A stretch of DNA of 64,000 nt from Piliocolobus tephrosceles (GCF_002776525.5 NC_045436.1:12484983-12548982), one strand, 5' to 3'; counted from the stretch's first letter, positions 34,914 to 46,675 are shown. Numbers and translations: made by a program. The notes: generated by a model not told the origin, from the sequence alone.

Positions 34914-35383
34914 ATGTGCTTCCTGTTGCTGCTGTAACAAATTACTACAAACTTACCAGCTTAAAACAACACAACTTTATCATCTTACATTCTATAGGTC
35001 AGAAGTCCCACTGGGCCAAAATGAAGGTATCAGCAAGGTTGTGTTCTTTCTGGAGGTTATCAGGGAAAATCTATTCCCTTGTGTTTTGAAGTTTATAGAA
35101 GCCACTTGCCTTCCTTTGCTCCTGACCCCTTCCTCCACCTTTAAAGCTAGCAGTGTAGAATCCTCAGATCTCTCCCCGACGCTCACATTCTTGCCTCTTG
35201 CTCATAGGACCACTTGTGATTATACTCGGCCCACCTAACCTACCCATCTCATGATCCTTACCATAGCCATATCTGCAAAACAATCCTCACTACAATCATA
35301 TCTGCAGGTCCCTTTTGCCATATAAAGCACAAGAGACCAGGATGTGAACCCCCATCTTTGGGGGTTATGATTCTACAACCACT
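34914..35383 (-). mobile_element. MLT1-like MaLR LTR, antisense
   Basis: tgtgcttcctgttgct, then gctgtaacaaattac, ttaaaacaacacaac, then tctataggtcagaag on the left, and gcaggtcccttttgcc with gggggttatgattc on the right, give the reverse-complement MLT1 order over about 470 bp. The two open frames here lie inside it and have no independent support. Confidence 0.8.
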
Positions 35384-35734
35384 ATACCTATACCTATATG
35401 TAGATCTGTTTCCATATCCATATTGGTGTGTGTTTATGTATATCTCTGGGGAATATAATTCTCATTGTACAGATTTATGATTAATATAATTTTATTTATA
35501 TTTTATAATTCAGTTTAAATGCTCTTTTGGTAACTCATTTTATAAGGGACTCAAAAACAATTTCAGTCTAGTCAGGATTATATCCACACAATGTCAAAGC
35601 TGGGGTGAGTCCATGAAGGCCCTGTCCATCATTCCACACAGCACTGCCGCTGGGATGGTCCTCATTCCTGTTAGAGGGTGCATATTTCTTGGCAGCAAGA
35701 GGTCATCTAATTCCTATTTTACATGTACTCACTC
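35384..35734. other. No gene or repeat recognised
   Basis: About 350 bp between an LTR and the long L2 remnant. (ta)-rich phrases only. Confidence 0.35.
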
Positions 35735-37620
35735 ATGCATTCATTCAATAAATATTTATTGTGTATGGAATGTAAAACATAAGATATCATCCCTTATCTC
35801 AAGGAAACTGCTTTCCAAGAAGACAGACCCATAAACAGATAACTATAGTAGATTCTGGCAAGTGCAATGACAGAAATGTACGTACTGTAGGATGTGAGTA
35901 TGGAGGAGAGAGATTGAATTCAGCTTGGGAGTATTGAGCAGTTTGATGAGCAAAGGCTCCTGGGGTTGCTGACAGGAGAGCTGAGACTTACACAATGAGA
36001 AAGAATTTTCTAGGAGTAACAGAGGTACTGCTACAGCCAAGCCTCAAAGTTCCTTGAGGACTGCAGGTATATCTGAAATTCAACTCAACAAAACAATTAT
36101 TGAGCTGTGATGTAGGCTAAGGAGAAATACAGTGACCTCTGAGAGTGCTTAATACCTATACTTCCCCTTATCAAGGGGATTAGGGAAAGCGTCTCTGAGG
36201 AAGTTACAGACATTAAGCAAGTAATTACAAGTGTGATGAGCTCTACGAAGCGATGCCATGGTAATGCAGGGAGAAATAATTTAACCTACTCAAGAGGGCC
36301 AGGGACTGTCACACAAAGAAATTGGTGTTTAAATTGAGACCTGATGGATAAGTAGGATTTAATAAAGAAAAGAAGAAAGAGAAGCAATGGAATATCCATG
36401 TATTCCAGGATAGCGGGAATGTGGAGAGGGAGAAAGAGAGACCGAGAGTAAGCGTGGAGGAAGGTACATGTAAAGACTTATGAATCAGGTTAGGATTTTA
36501 TAATTTGTCATAGATTCATTGGGGACCCTTTGCAAAATTTTAGGTTTGGAAATAACATGAGCAGAATTTTAATTTTAAAAGATCCCTCTGGCCATAGGAG
36601 GTAGAGATTCGATCAGAGTCAGCTCTTAGAACTAGGAAGCTGTTGAGTATCCCAGTAATACCCTGACTTGGGCTGCGTGGCATCAGTGTGCATGGAACGG
36701 AAACAATCGCTTCAAGAAATATTTAGGGGGTAGAATATGTATTGAGTTCTTCTTATGTTGAAAACACTATGTTAAATTCTGAAGATGCTATAATGTATGG
36801 CCCAATGCCTGGCATATAGCTGCCCACGTATTTTTAAGTTGATAAATTAACGTCTGAGACAGAGTAGCAAGAGACAACGACATGGGCCAGATCACAGAAG
36901 TGTTATATATGTGTCATTTCGGTGTCTTAAACAAGGGTACACTGACATTTGCACATCTGTACTTTTTTAAAATTTTTATTTATTATTATTATTTTTTAGA
37001 TGGAGTCTCGCTCCGTCCCCCAGGCTGGAGTGCAGTGGCACGATCTCAGCTCACTGCAAGCTCCACCTCCCAGGTTCACTCCATTCTCCTGCCTCAGCCT
37101 CCCAAGTAGCTGGGTCTACAGGTGCCCGCCACCACTCCCGGCTAATGTTTTGTATTTTTAGTAGAGACCGGGTTACACCATGTTAGCCAGGATGGTCTCG
37201 ATCTCCTGACCTCATGATTCACCTGCCTTGGCCTCCCAAAGTGTTGAGATTACAGCGTGAGCCACTGCTCCAACCTGTATATTTGTATTTTACTGGGGAG
37301 ATGTTTGGCTGTTTCAAAATGAATTAGGGAAGATAAGGTGCTAGCTAGAATCAGAGGAGACCATTGAAGTAAAATATAATGGAGCATGAGCCAGTCAAGT
37401 GGTAGGAGATAGAGAAAAGCAGAAACACTTGTAAGAAATAGTAGGGAGGTCAAATTAGAAGTGATGCTTGAATGAGATAGAGCAAGAAAAAATAAGAGTC
37501 AAATATGACTTCCCAGTTTCTGATATCAAAGCATGAAAATGATAAATGTGAATCTGGGGCGAACAACATTCAGGTGACAGGCACAGGGTGAACATGCCAC
37601 TTACTGGTGACCAACACATA
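35735..37620 (-). mobile_element. L2 LINE remnant, antisense, interrupted by an Alu
   Basis: The left end, attcattcaataaat then atttattgtgtatgg, is the classic antisense L2 3' end. It continues with gtctctgaggaagtt, aaattgagacctgatg, ttttaaaagatccctc and ctctggccatagg, and after the Alu at 36965-37275 with gtcaaatatgacttcc. At about 1.5 kb of L2 it is one of the longest L2 copies in the window. Part of it (35866-36036) was later copied to 38277-38447. Confidence 0.8.
36965..37275 (-). mobile_element. AluY-like SINE, antisense, inside L2
   Basis: (tta)n-type tail, then gatggagtctcgctcc, both arms, ending at cactgctccaacc. The L2 continues on both sides. The run ggatggtctcgatctc with ctgacctcatgat fits AluY/Sc. 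Confidence 0.92.
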
Positions 37621-37687
37621 ATTCCATCCTAGAACACCTTGCCAGTGAAAACTCAAGTATAATCCTGCTTTAATGTTTACCTGATTT

Positions 37688-38213
37688 TGTTGTGCCCAGA
37701 CCGTTTATTCCCCAAAGAAGACCACCAGAGTCCAGAGTCAAAGCCAAGCGGCAAGGATCTTTACTGCAAGTTCGAACTTGGTCCCTCCATTCCTCAACGT
37801 ACAAGAGGGCCCCGAACGATGCATGTGCTTGCTTTTTATAGCCCGATGTAAACAGGTTATAGAGGAACAAGGGAATTCTTTTGGTTACAGCATTACAATT
37901 GGTTAACATTTTAAGTTATACCTTTAGCAGTTTTCTGTTGGTTCCCGCGCTTTCAGTAAAGCTGTAAATGGTTGTGACCTTATTGGAGGTCTCTCCAGGT
38001 GGTGTTTTTCCAAAGTTGAGATATATGGTGTGTTTGTACTGGGCCCAGGAAGTTGAGATATATGGAGGAATGTGTTTGTACTGGGCCCAGGGCTGAGGAA
38101 TGTGTGAATTGTGTGAATGTGTCTGTGTTGGGCCCAGGAAGTTGAGATATATGTTTGTTCTGGGCCCAGGGCTGAGGAATGTGTTCTTTCAATTTTTCCC
38201 CATGATTAATCCA
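37688..38213 (-). mobile_element. Solo LTR of a gammaretrovirus-like ERV with intact ends
   Basis: The element starts tgttgtgcccagacc and ends tgattaatcca on the plus strand, giving TG...CA on either strand, and is flanked by gattt at 37683-37687 and 38214-38218 (5-bp target duplication). On the minus strand it has a TATA box (ctataaaaagc, near 37840), a polyadenylation signal AATAAA near 37708-37713, and tandem repeats in the presumed U3 (38019-38180). Several CpGs remain, which suggests a fairly recent insertion. No gag, pol or env sequence is next to it. The family is not named. Confidence 0.8.
38019..38182. repeat. Tandem U3 repeats within the solo LTR
   Basis: Three copies of aagttgagatatat followed by a variable stretch and four copies of ctgggcccagg or ttgggcccagg, alternating with two ctgaggaatgtgt units. 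Such U3 repeats are often enhancer arrays in retroviruses; that role is inferred here. Confidence 0.85.
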
Positions 38214-38276
38214 GATTTTAATTTGTATGTAAGTCATTCATGATGATTGGTTCATTGCCATTTTTCCTGATGCTTT

Positions 38277-38447
38277 AATGACAGAAATGTACATACTGTA
38301 GGATGTGAGTATGGAAGAGAGAGATTGAATTCAGCTTGGGAGTGATGAACAGTTTGATGAGCAAAGGCTCCTGGGGTTGCTGACAGGAGAGCTGAGACTT
38401 ACACAACGAGAAAGAATTTTCCAGGAGTAACAGAGGTACTGCTACAG
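38277..38447 (-). repeat. Second copy of a 171-bp L2 segment
   Basis: aatgacagaaatgtac to ggtactgctacag repeats 35866-36036 in the same orientation with about seven differences (about 96% identity). It lies just right of the solo LTR. It is followed at 38441-38460 by an inverted pair gctacagg/cctgtagc with a 4-base loop, and by a third partial copy at about 38463-38488. Confidence 0.92.
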
Positions 38448-38490
38448 GAGTACCTGTAGCAGTAGAATTTTCTAGGAGTAATGGAGGTGT

Positions 38491-39200
38491 GTTGGGGGAG
38501 GGATCCCAAATAAAACATTTTCTTAGGAGATAATTTGTTATTAGTCTATGGCTTTTTTTTTTTTCCTGTTAGTGTACTTTCTTTCCTGTGTAAATTGTTC
38601 ATGTTTATGAGCATTGGACCAACAGCTACCTAATAGTTGTTTATTTTTGTATGATGAATAGCTTTCAAACTGTTTATTGTATTGATCGGATTACAATGAA
38701 AACTGCACAAGAACGCTTCCCACAGTGCTATTTTTCTCACATGGTCACCAACAAGCAAAATTACATTCTGGGTAAAAAGGAAGAAATACATGAAACATAC
38801 ACTCCCGAGACCAACCATAAATAATTGCAAAATAATTTCCAAATCCTAGACTCATTTCCATGAAATACAACTCACATCCCTTGGGGTTTCCAGCATTTTA
38901 CCAGTCCTTGCTGAATGCATTTTTTGTCACACATCTTGTGATCTTTCATACTTCAGGGTCACAGTGTGTGAATTTATTTTTGAAAAGAGATGCGTTTAAT
39001 TTCATAATAATGTAGGTATTGTCAGTATTCCCATCAAGAAAGAACTGCACATAGAACATACAATAATGTGTTTATTTAATAATAATAACGATTAATAAAT
39101 ACCCTTAAGAGAAGTGGTTGCTGTTACCAGAAGCTATCTGATGTGATTTGATGCTTAGGTTCTATGAAGTAGAGACAACTTTGCAGAAATACAATTGAAC
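38491..39200. other. No gene or repeat recognised
   Basis: About 700 bp of unique AT-rich DNA with a T-run near 38551. The 70-codon minus frame 38630-38842 has no family match. Confidence 0.35.
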
Positions 39201-39217
39201 AAAAAGAGTCTAATCTT

Positions 39218-39510
39218 TTTTTTTTTTTTTTTGAGATGGAGTCTTGCTCTCTTGCCCAGGCTGGAGTGCTCACTGCAACCTCTGCCTTTCAGGTTCAAGC
39301 AATTCTTCTGCCTCAGCCTCCTGAGTAGCTGGGACTAGAGGTGCGTGCCACTACACCCACCTAATTTTTGTATTTTTTTTTTTTTTTTTTTGTAGAGGTG
39401 GGGTTTCACCATGCTGGCCAGGCTAGTCTCAAACTCCTGACCTCAGGTGATCCTCCTGCCTCAGACTCCAAAAGTGCTGGGATTGCAGGCATGAATCACT
39501 GTGTCCGGCC
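39218..39510 (-). mobile_element. AluS-like SINE, antisense, with 17-bp target duplication
   Basis: Flanked by aaaaagagtctaatctt (39201-39217) and aaaaagggtctaatctt (39511-39527), with one mismatch. The left arm lacks part of the B-box side (ctggagtgctcactgc joins directly, losing about 18 bp), and the mid-element T-run is expanded to about 18. Confidence 0.95.
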
Positions 39511-39651
39511 AAAAAGGGTCTAATCTTATAGCAGTGGAATGAGGGGGAAACCCAGCAAGGCCCATCGGTTTGGATTCTTCCTGGACTTTTGGGGCTTGAC
39601 TCTTCTGGAATGGGGTTTTATGACTCATAATAGACTATGTAGGTCAAATAA

Positions 39652-39740
39652 TTTTCTTTCTTTCTTTCCTTCCCGTCCCTCCCTCCCTTCCTTCCTTCCT
39701 TCTTTCTTTCTTTCTTCCTTTCTTTCTTTCTTCTTCTTCT
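39652..39740. repeat. (TTTC)n/(TTCC)n/(CCCT)n microsatellite
   Basis: An almost pure pyrimidine run with one G (cttcccgtccc near 39673). It forms the expanded tail of the antisense Alu that follows. Confidence 0.95.
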
Positions 39741-40014
39741 TTTTTTTTTTTTGAGAAGTCATCTCTCTCTGTCACCCAGGCTGGAGTATAGAGGCACAAT
39801 CTCGGCTCACTGCAACCTCCACCTCCCAGGTTCAAATGACTCTCTTGCCTCAGCCTTCCAAGTACCCGGGATTACAGATGTGCACCACCACAGCCAGCTA
39901 ATTTTTGTATTTTTAATAGAGATGAAGTTTCACCATGTTGGCCAGGTTGGTCTTGAACTCCTGACCTCAGGTGATCTGTCCACCTTGTTCTCCCAAAGTG
40001 CTGGGATTATAGGC
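39741..40014 (-). mobile_element. AluS-like SINE, antisense, head truncated
   Basis: Starts with a T-run and gagaagtcatctctct and ends abruptly at gggattatagg, so the last 25 bp of the head are missing. It abuts a second antisense Alu. Confidence 0.9.
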
Positions 40015-40015
40015 T

Positions 40016-40239
40016 TCTTTTTTGTTTTTTAGAGAAAGGGTCTTGCTCTGTCACCCAGACGAGAGAGCAATGGAATAATCATGGCTCACTGCAGCCTTGA
40101 ACTCCTGGGCTTAAGCCATCCTCCTACCTCTGCCTCGTGAGTAGCCAGGACTACAGGCACGTGCCACCACACCTGCTTAATTTATTTTTATTTTCTATTT
40201 TTTGTTGAGGTGGGTTCTTGATATGTTCCCCAGGCTGAG
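40016..40239 (-). mobile_element. AluJ-like SINE fragment, antisense
   Basis: ttttttagagaaaggg, then tcttgctctgtcaccc and ggctcactgcagcc, up to atgttccccaggctgag. The head half is missing. Together with the preceding Alu it forms a tandem pair; the younger one probably inserted into the older one's sequence. Confidence 0.88.
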
Positions 40240-41105
40240 AATTTCATTATGGCCAGCAGTGACATGGAAAGGTGAGGAAAATTAGAGTAATATTTTTCAC
40301 TTTATGGCTGCCTTTGGGGAAAAAGGGTTCTGTTTTGTATGATCTACCCTGGGGAAGAGAAATTCTATTTTCTGTGCCTTGCCTCAGGGCAGAATGAGAG
40401 TGAGCCAGGAGGGCAGAAGAGAGTCAAAGAGAAATTTTGCTTCTGAGGCCTTCACTTTGGGGTACATTTTCTGACCCCACGACTACCAACTTTCTGTGGT
40501 TAAAATCTGCATGCAACTCACAGGTCTGAGTTGGGGCCAGAGTGGATGTGCCATAGACTCAGACAGATAACTTCTCATAATAGCCACATCCAGGTTCAGG
40601 GACCACCACTGTTACCTGACTCTTTGATTCTCACAGGGATTTTGTCTTAGGAATTTGTTGCCCTTCACTTTCTTTATTGCTTCTTCGCCACTGGGTCCTG
40701 GTTGGGCCTTCTCTGTCTGTCTCAATTTGCATAAAAACTTTTAGGAGATGTTGAGTTGTGATCTTTTCCCTTCCAGAAGACCTTGGGATCTTATTTAAAT
40801 CTGAATATCCCTTTTCCAGGAACCTTCAAGCTTACTTATTAATGTTTTCTTTGAAAAAATAAAGACGTCTGTTATCAAGTATACTGCTACAATTTTGTAG
40901 GTACCAAGTTGTTGAAAATCTCTCCACCGAAATCTGTATCTGCACCGTATCTGTGTCCCTAACCCATCCCTACCTCTATTTAATCTCTACGTCCAGCATT
41001 TAAAATCTCGGTCACTCCCCCTACCTCTCTTTATATCTCTGCAAATAACGTAGTCTTTACTTTTTTTCTTATTTTGCTCTGACTGCTTACTTTTTACTGG
41101 CATTC
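40240..41105. other. No gene recognised
   Basis: About 870 bp, slightly GC-richer in 40360-40720. It may hold LTR or ERV remnants, but no ends or signals were recognised. Confidence 0.35.
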
Positions 41106-41405
41106 CTACATGAATAGGTAAATAAATCAGTGTGCCAGGAACTCAGTGGTGATTTGGTTTTGAATTCATACAGTGGCTGGAGAAGAAGAAATATGGTGAA
41201 GAGATAAAGATATGATGAGGAAAGACACAGGGCTTGATGGGCAGTGCTTTGAGATGTTGGGGAAAGGCAGAAATCAAAGATGACTCAATGTTTAACCACC
41301 TGGTTGATTTGAAGAGTAGTAGTGGAATCAACATTATTGGGGGAGTCAAAAGACATGAGTTATTTTATAGGGAAAAGCATACATCTACTTATAGATTGAT
41401 TTAGT

Positions 41406-41430
41406 GTTTGTGTGTATGCGTGTGTGTTTT
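41406..41430. repeat. Short (TG)n run
   Basis: tgtttgtgtgtatgcgtg-type dinucleotide run merging into the tail of the antisense Alu. Confidence 0.85.
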
Positions 41431-41715
41431 GAGATGGAGTCTCACTCTATTGCCCAGGCTGGAGTACAGTGGTGCGATCTCGGCTTATGACAACCTCCAC
41501 CTCCTGGGTTCAAGCAATTCTCCTGCCTCAGCCTCCCAAGTAGCTGGGACCACACATGTGCACCACCACGCTTGGCTAATATTTTTGTATTTTTAGTAGA
41601 GATGGGGTTTCACCATGTTGGCTAGGCTGGTCTTGAACTCCTGACATCAAGTAATCTACCCGCCTCAGCCTCCCAAAGTGCTAGGATTACAGGTGTGAGT
41701 CACCATGCCCAGCCT
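41427..41715 (-). mobile_element. AluS-like SINE, antisense
   Basis: ttttgagatggagtct, both arms, ending in caccatgcccagcc. It has moderate divergence and lies inside L2 sequence. Confidence 0.93.
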
Positions 41716-41815
41716 ACATTGATTGAATTTGAAAGTACTTTAGATATCAAAGTGGGAATGGCCACCACTCCAACAGACTTTTCAGAACCAAAATGACTAC
41801 AGTGAACCTTGATGT

Positions 41816-44224
41816 GGTTGCCATCTGGCAGTATCTGTGTCAATGTTCACATATGGTATAGTCAGTCCGAATTCTCACTTAAAAGTAAAAGAATTATGAT
41901 CAGTAGAAGTAAAGTTCTGCCCTCTATTAAAGCTAATGGGCATCAAAAAGTTTCTTACTTAATTTACACGAAGAAACATAAAGAATGTTCACTGAGCCTT
42001 AGTGGTCTTCTGTGGCTCCATTTTTCAGGAGAGAATAGGAGGAAAAAGAAATTTGCTGAGGCTGTTACAAGCAGGAAACCAACTATGCTGTCTATTAATC
42101 TCCATTCTCCTTTGAATGACTTTTCTTTCTTTATTTAAAGATGTATTTCTAGTCATATGCCCGTGTTTTCATAGCCATTAGGATAGGGAATTATAGGAAG
42201 AAATAGAGACAGATAAGATAGAAGAGCAAGGAGTTTTATGTGTGGATGAGTTGAATAAATATTAAGAGCAAAACAGATTTTTAGAAGGCATCCCTTACAA
42301 ATGTGCGTAACCTTTTGTGATTCAATTATAAATAAAATACTTCCTCTACCCTCTTTTTCTTGAGAGCCTCATGATAAAACTTCAACAACCGTGTGTTTAG
42401 TACTCAAGAGAGACTTTTAGAAAAAGGTCTTTTTATACATACAACATAGTACAAAACAGAATCATTAGAGAAAAGTAAAGCAGTCAATATGACCTACAGC
42501 TTCCAATTTTCAACTTAATATTGAAAGCTGCTTTTCTTTCAGCAGTTATTGATGTGGATGAACTAACTGACACCATTTTAAGTCACTTGTAGAATTCTTT
42601 TTCTAACCACTTAAGAAAAAACAAAAGCAAAGCTGTAGTTCATAACTTATAAAACTTTAAAAGAACTCATCCCCATCAACACTAAAATATCGATGTCTAT
42701 TTTCTGCAAATACAAAATTTAAATTTAGAACATTTTGGTGACTAAACTGTGCATTAGAATTTACTTACACACTCTCATTTTGCAGACACAGACCAAAGTC
42801 CAAAGATGTTAAATGCCTTGCCTGTAGCGTTCAACTAATTAGCATTGAATCAGAGATTCTTGAGTCCTAGGTATACAGATCTTTAGAACAGATCAAATCA
42901 AAGCTGAAGAAAATATATTCTTGTCAAATTAAAGCAGACCCTCAGTTTTTCATAGATCACATTTTTTATGAAAGAGAAATGAAACATGAATAAGTTGTGT
43001 TTTTCCATGGACTTAAAAATATTTTCTTATTTAAAAACTACTTACAGTTAGATCACCAAACTGAGATGAACTTGCAGTGTTTTTGAGGTTCACACAAGTT
43101 CATCATTTTGACCAGAAATCATGTGACTGCTATTTCGAGCTTTGGCAGAAACTACTAGAAAAAAGTCCCTCAATGGTCAGAAATGACCCTTCTCTATTCC
43201 TTCTACCAGAGCTTGAAATAGTGGGATGATTAGGGAATTAACACTTGGCTTAGCATTCTTATGACTTCTCCAGGCTGGCCCTCACCGCTAGGTACTGCAT
43301 ATCTTAGAAGTCAGCCCTCTCAAGATTTTCTAGTCCAGTGGGTTAGGAATGTTCAGAGGGCTTGTGGCTAAGTACTCGTGTTAATTTCTTCTTTCTCCCA
43401 CATTTTATAGACTGGAAAACCCCTCTGATTTTTCATTTTATGAATTTAGAAAAAAGTCAGATGTTTAGATTTAAAAAGATATTATTATTCAACAGATTAA
43501 TGACATATTTTGCAAATTTACCTATGAAGAAGACTAATGTTGATAATAGCAGTAGAACAAGACATAATTATTTTATATTAAATATTGCATTTATTAAAAC
43601 TTTTGTGTGCTGTTTCTGTAGAGATCAGGACCAGACATTTATTTCCTTCAAATTTCTCATTAATGAATATGCTTATATGTTAAAACACAACACTACGATT
43701 GCAATTATAGGCTGCATTTTTGGAAACCTTCACAAGCTCTTTTTGAAATTCCAGGGACTGGAAAATTAGGGCCATTTTAAAGTTTTTATATACATAAAAC
43801 AAAGCCCCAAATAACAAAATTACAAAAGGCAAACTACAATCAGCTGAACGGCCACTAAATTGGCTAGGACTTATTCCTCTGCTTGTATTGATTGGTCGAG
43901 CATGGCACCCTCTAATATTAGACTGAGCTTAACTTGTAGAGAGGGCCTCTTGCTCAGTTGGATGAAGTTGCTGTCACAGCACACCTGTGACATTAGAGTT
44001 GTCTGATCAGTTTAGCCAAAAGGGTTAGAGAGTGGTAACTGAACTCAAGGTTCTGATCATTTTCTGCTTTTCAAAGAGAAAAAAACTGTTTTACAATCAC
44101 TAACAGGAGCTCTTTCTCTAGTCATGGATGCCTACTGCTTTTCATTAGTAGCAATAGAAAGTGGTAAAATGCAAACCTAGCATATCTGCCACAGAATAAA
44201 CTTAAAGCTCAGAGATCAAAGGTA
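41816..44224. other. Alu-free unique stretch, no gene recognised
   Basis: About 2.4 kb. A weak antisense MIR-like patch lies near 42770-42880 (cattttgcagacac, then gttaaatgccttgcc). The frame 43440-43769 (109 codons from its first ATG) has an acceptor-like ctgtttctgtag near 43608 but no known domain. The frame 41809-42138 likewise matches nothing. Confidence 0.4.
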
Positions 44225-44445
44225 TATCATGTAGCCTAGTGGTCAAGTGCATTGGCTTGGAGCTTCATCACCTTGAGTTAAAATCACAGCTCAGCCTCTT
44301 ATTATCTGTGTAACCTTGGGGAAGCTATTTGACTGTGTGAAGAGGCCAAAAAATATATTTAACTCATCAGCTTGTTGGGAGATTTTATGTGCCTCGCAAG
44401 TAAGATTCAATAAACATTAGCTACCTTTATTAATTATTTCATCAT
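44225..44445 (+). mobile_element. MIR SINE
   Basis: tagcctagtggtcaag, then gagttaaaatcacagc, ctcttattatctgtg and gtaaccttggggaag, ending aataaacattagct, follow the full MIR order in sense orientation. Confidence 0.85.
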
Positions 44446-44734
44446 TATATACACATGGATGGTTTTGTGTCTACTGTTCCAGTAAAATGGTCAACGTTTA
44501 TTCTTCTGTTAAGTTCATTCTTGAAGCACTTCAGCTGTCGACCCATACATACAATTTGTATTATTCATTGTTTTGCTAAATCACTTTTTGAAGTGCTTTT
44601 CATTTATCTGTTCTCTCCACAGTACTTAATAGAATAGATTTTCATCACTGTAAATTCTCTTCATATAGATTAGCTATCAATGCTAAACAAGTGATGAGCA
44701 TCATTAAAACAAAAACAAAACAAAACAAAAACAA
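44446..44734. other. Short unique gap
   Basis: About 290 bp with an (aaaac)n run near 44706-44733 that borders the following L1M fragment. Confidence 0.4.
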
Positions 44735-45810
44735 ATCCCTTTTTATTTTGAAATAATTTTAGACGTACAGAAGAAGTGCAAATTGTGGAGAGTTCTCATA
44801 TTTCCCGAATGTGAGCAACTGACATAGCCATTGTACGATGATGAAAAACCAAGACATTAAGATTGATACCCTATTTTTGAACAATAGATCTTATTAGGAT
44901 TTTACCAGTATCTCCCCCAATGTCCTTTTTCTTCTGAATTTAGTCCAGGTTCCTCCATTGCACTTAGTTGTGATACTGCCTTAGTTTCCTCTAATCTGTG
45001 ACAGTTTGTCATTGTATCTTCGTCTTGTGACCTTGACCCTTTTAGTGAGAGACAGTGAGTTTGAGTTATTTTGTAAAATGTCTCTCATGTTTATCTGATG
45101 TTTTCTCATGACTAGATTTTTGTTATATTTTTACCAAAAATAACAAGGAAGTGACACTGGGTCCTTCTCAGAGGGTACATGACCTTGACGTCTTATTACT
45201 GGTAATGACAACTATAATCACATAAATAGGATAGTATGTGCTGGGCTTATCCACTATAAAATTGCTGTTTTATCTTCATAATTGATCACAATTTTGGGGA
45301 AGATTTATGAGACTATTGTAATACCCTGTTTCTCCTCAAATCTTTGCCTACCATTTTTCAGCATTTGTCAGTGGCTCTTGTCTCCAACAATTATTACTGT
45401 CATGTTTGCCCAATAGTGATTTAGTACTTCTCCACTTCTACACTTGTTAGTTGATTTTTTTTTTCTATGAGGAAGAGTTATCCCTTCTCCTCACTTATTT
45501 TTCACTCAATTATGCATTTATATCAATATGGAACCACGGATATTTATTATATTCTACAAGTACTAACTCAATAATGTCATCTATTTGTTTCTCAGGTTGT
45601 GCCTACTTTGGCCATTGGAGTTCTTTCTGGTTAGCTCCTCTTCCTTGGACAGCTTCCATACTTTTTTGAGCACTTCCTTATTTCTGACACCAGAAGATGA
45701 CTCAGACTCGACTTGTATTTCCCCCGTCCAACAATGGAATCTGCCATTTATCCAGGGGGCCCTGATTCCTTTTATTTGAGGGTGGTATGTAGAAGCTGAG
45801 CAAGTTTTTC
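44735..45810 (-). mobile_element. L1M-type LINE-1 3' UTR, antisense (second copy)
   Basis: Starts ccctttttattttgaa then ataattttagacgtac, and proceeds through ttgcacttagttgtg, gtgaccttgaccc, ctgatgttttctcatg and gtccttctcagagg to ccatttatccaggg and ggccctgattcc. This is the long antisense L1M 3' UTR. It is the same family and orientation as 1280-2335. Confidence 0.85.
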
Positions 45811-46296
45811 TCTCTTTTTAATAAATGCTAATTCAGAAAAAATAAAAAAATTATAAAACAAAATTTCTACTCTCAAAATAAAAATATTTTTATGCAGTCC
45901 CATAAGAGAATACATATTTTTAAAATATGTACAGCCTATGTGATTGACTAGAATAGTGTTGGTGAGAACATTCACATGGCTTTAATTAAAAATTAATTGT
46001 TAATATTTTTGCACTTTTATGAAGCAACAGGAATCTGATCTTTAGTACTGAAATAAAGATTTTGTGTTTGATGCAGTTTGCCCACCCAAACTCTCTGTGG
46101 GCTACAGTTTGCTCATTCCTATTCTAGGCTGTTGCTGTTGGGGTAGATTAGAACTGTTGAGCGAATTGATTAAATCGCTCCAGTCTTTTTGAAAGGCCCA
46201 GTTGTCCCTTTGAAATATTTATGGGTTTTTGAATAAAGGTAGAAATCAACCCTCCCACTCTTAAAACTTGAAACGTATATATTTCTCATCTGAGGG
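45811..46296. other. No gene recognised
   Basis: About 490 bp, AT-rich, possibly including the 5' part of the LTR that follows. Confidence 0.35.
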
Positions 46297-46626
46297 GTTT
46301 CCTCAGGAAACTGACCCTCAGGCAAGGGACTGAAACTCACCAGATCACCACATCCAGGCCATGAGATCCCAGATCTCTCATCCATCATGATTGCTCCCTT
46401 ACCCCTCCCTCATTCCTGTATTCCTGCATGTAGTGACATCCCTTCCCTGCTATATAAGCCCCACATTTTAGTGGGTCAAGGAAATGGATTTGAGACTTAT
46501 CTCCTGTTCTTCTTGACTGCAGCCCACAAATGAAGTCTTCTTTCCTGTCAATACATCTTGTCTCAGGGATGGGCATTCTGTGTGGTGAGCAATGGGATCT
46601 AGAGCAAACCCCTGGCATTTGGTAAC
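46297..46626 (+). mobile_element. MER4-like ERV1 LTR (first of two)
   Basis: tttcctcaggaaactg, gaaactcaccagatc, a TATA box (ctatataagcccc near 46450), ggatttgagacttatc, gactgcagcccac and the end cctggcatttggtaaca form a class I LTR order. A second copy of the same family lies at 62700-63041. No internal viral genes are adjacent. Confidence 0.7.
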
Positions 46627-46675
46627 AATTTAATTTCATGTCACTGGGTCATCATTATATAACAGGTGGCATCTT

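Larger units (their letters stand above)
41106..41815 (-). mobile_element. L2 LINE fragment, antisense, split by an Alu
   Basis: ggcagaaatcaaagatg, then actcaatgtttaacc and cctggttgatttgaag, match an internal antisense L2 segment. Sequence after the Alu (41716-41815) may continue it. The Alu occupies 41427-41715. Confidence 0.6.
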
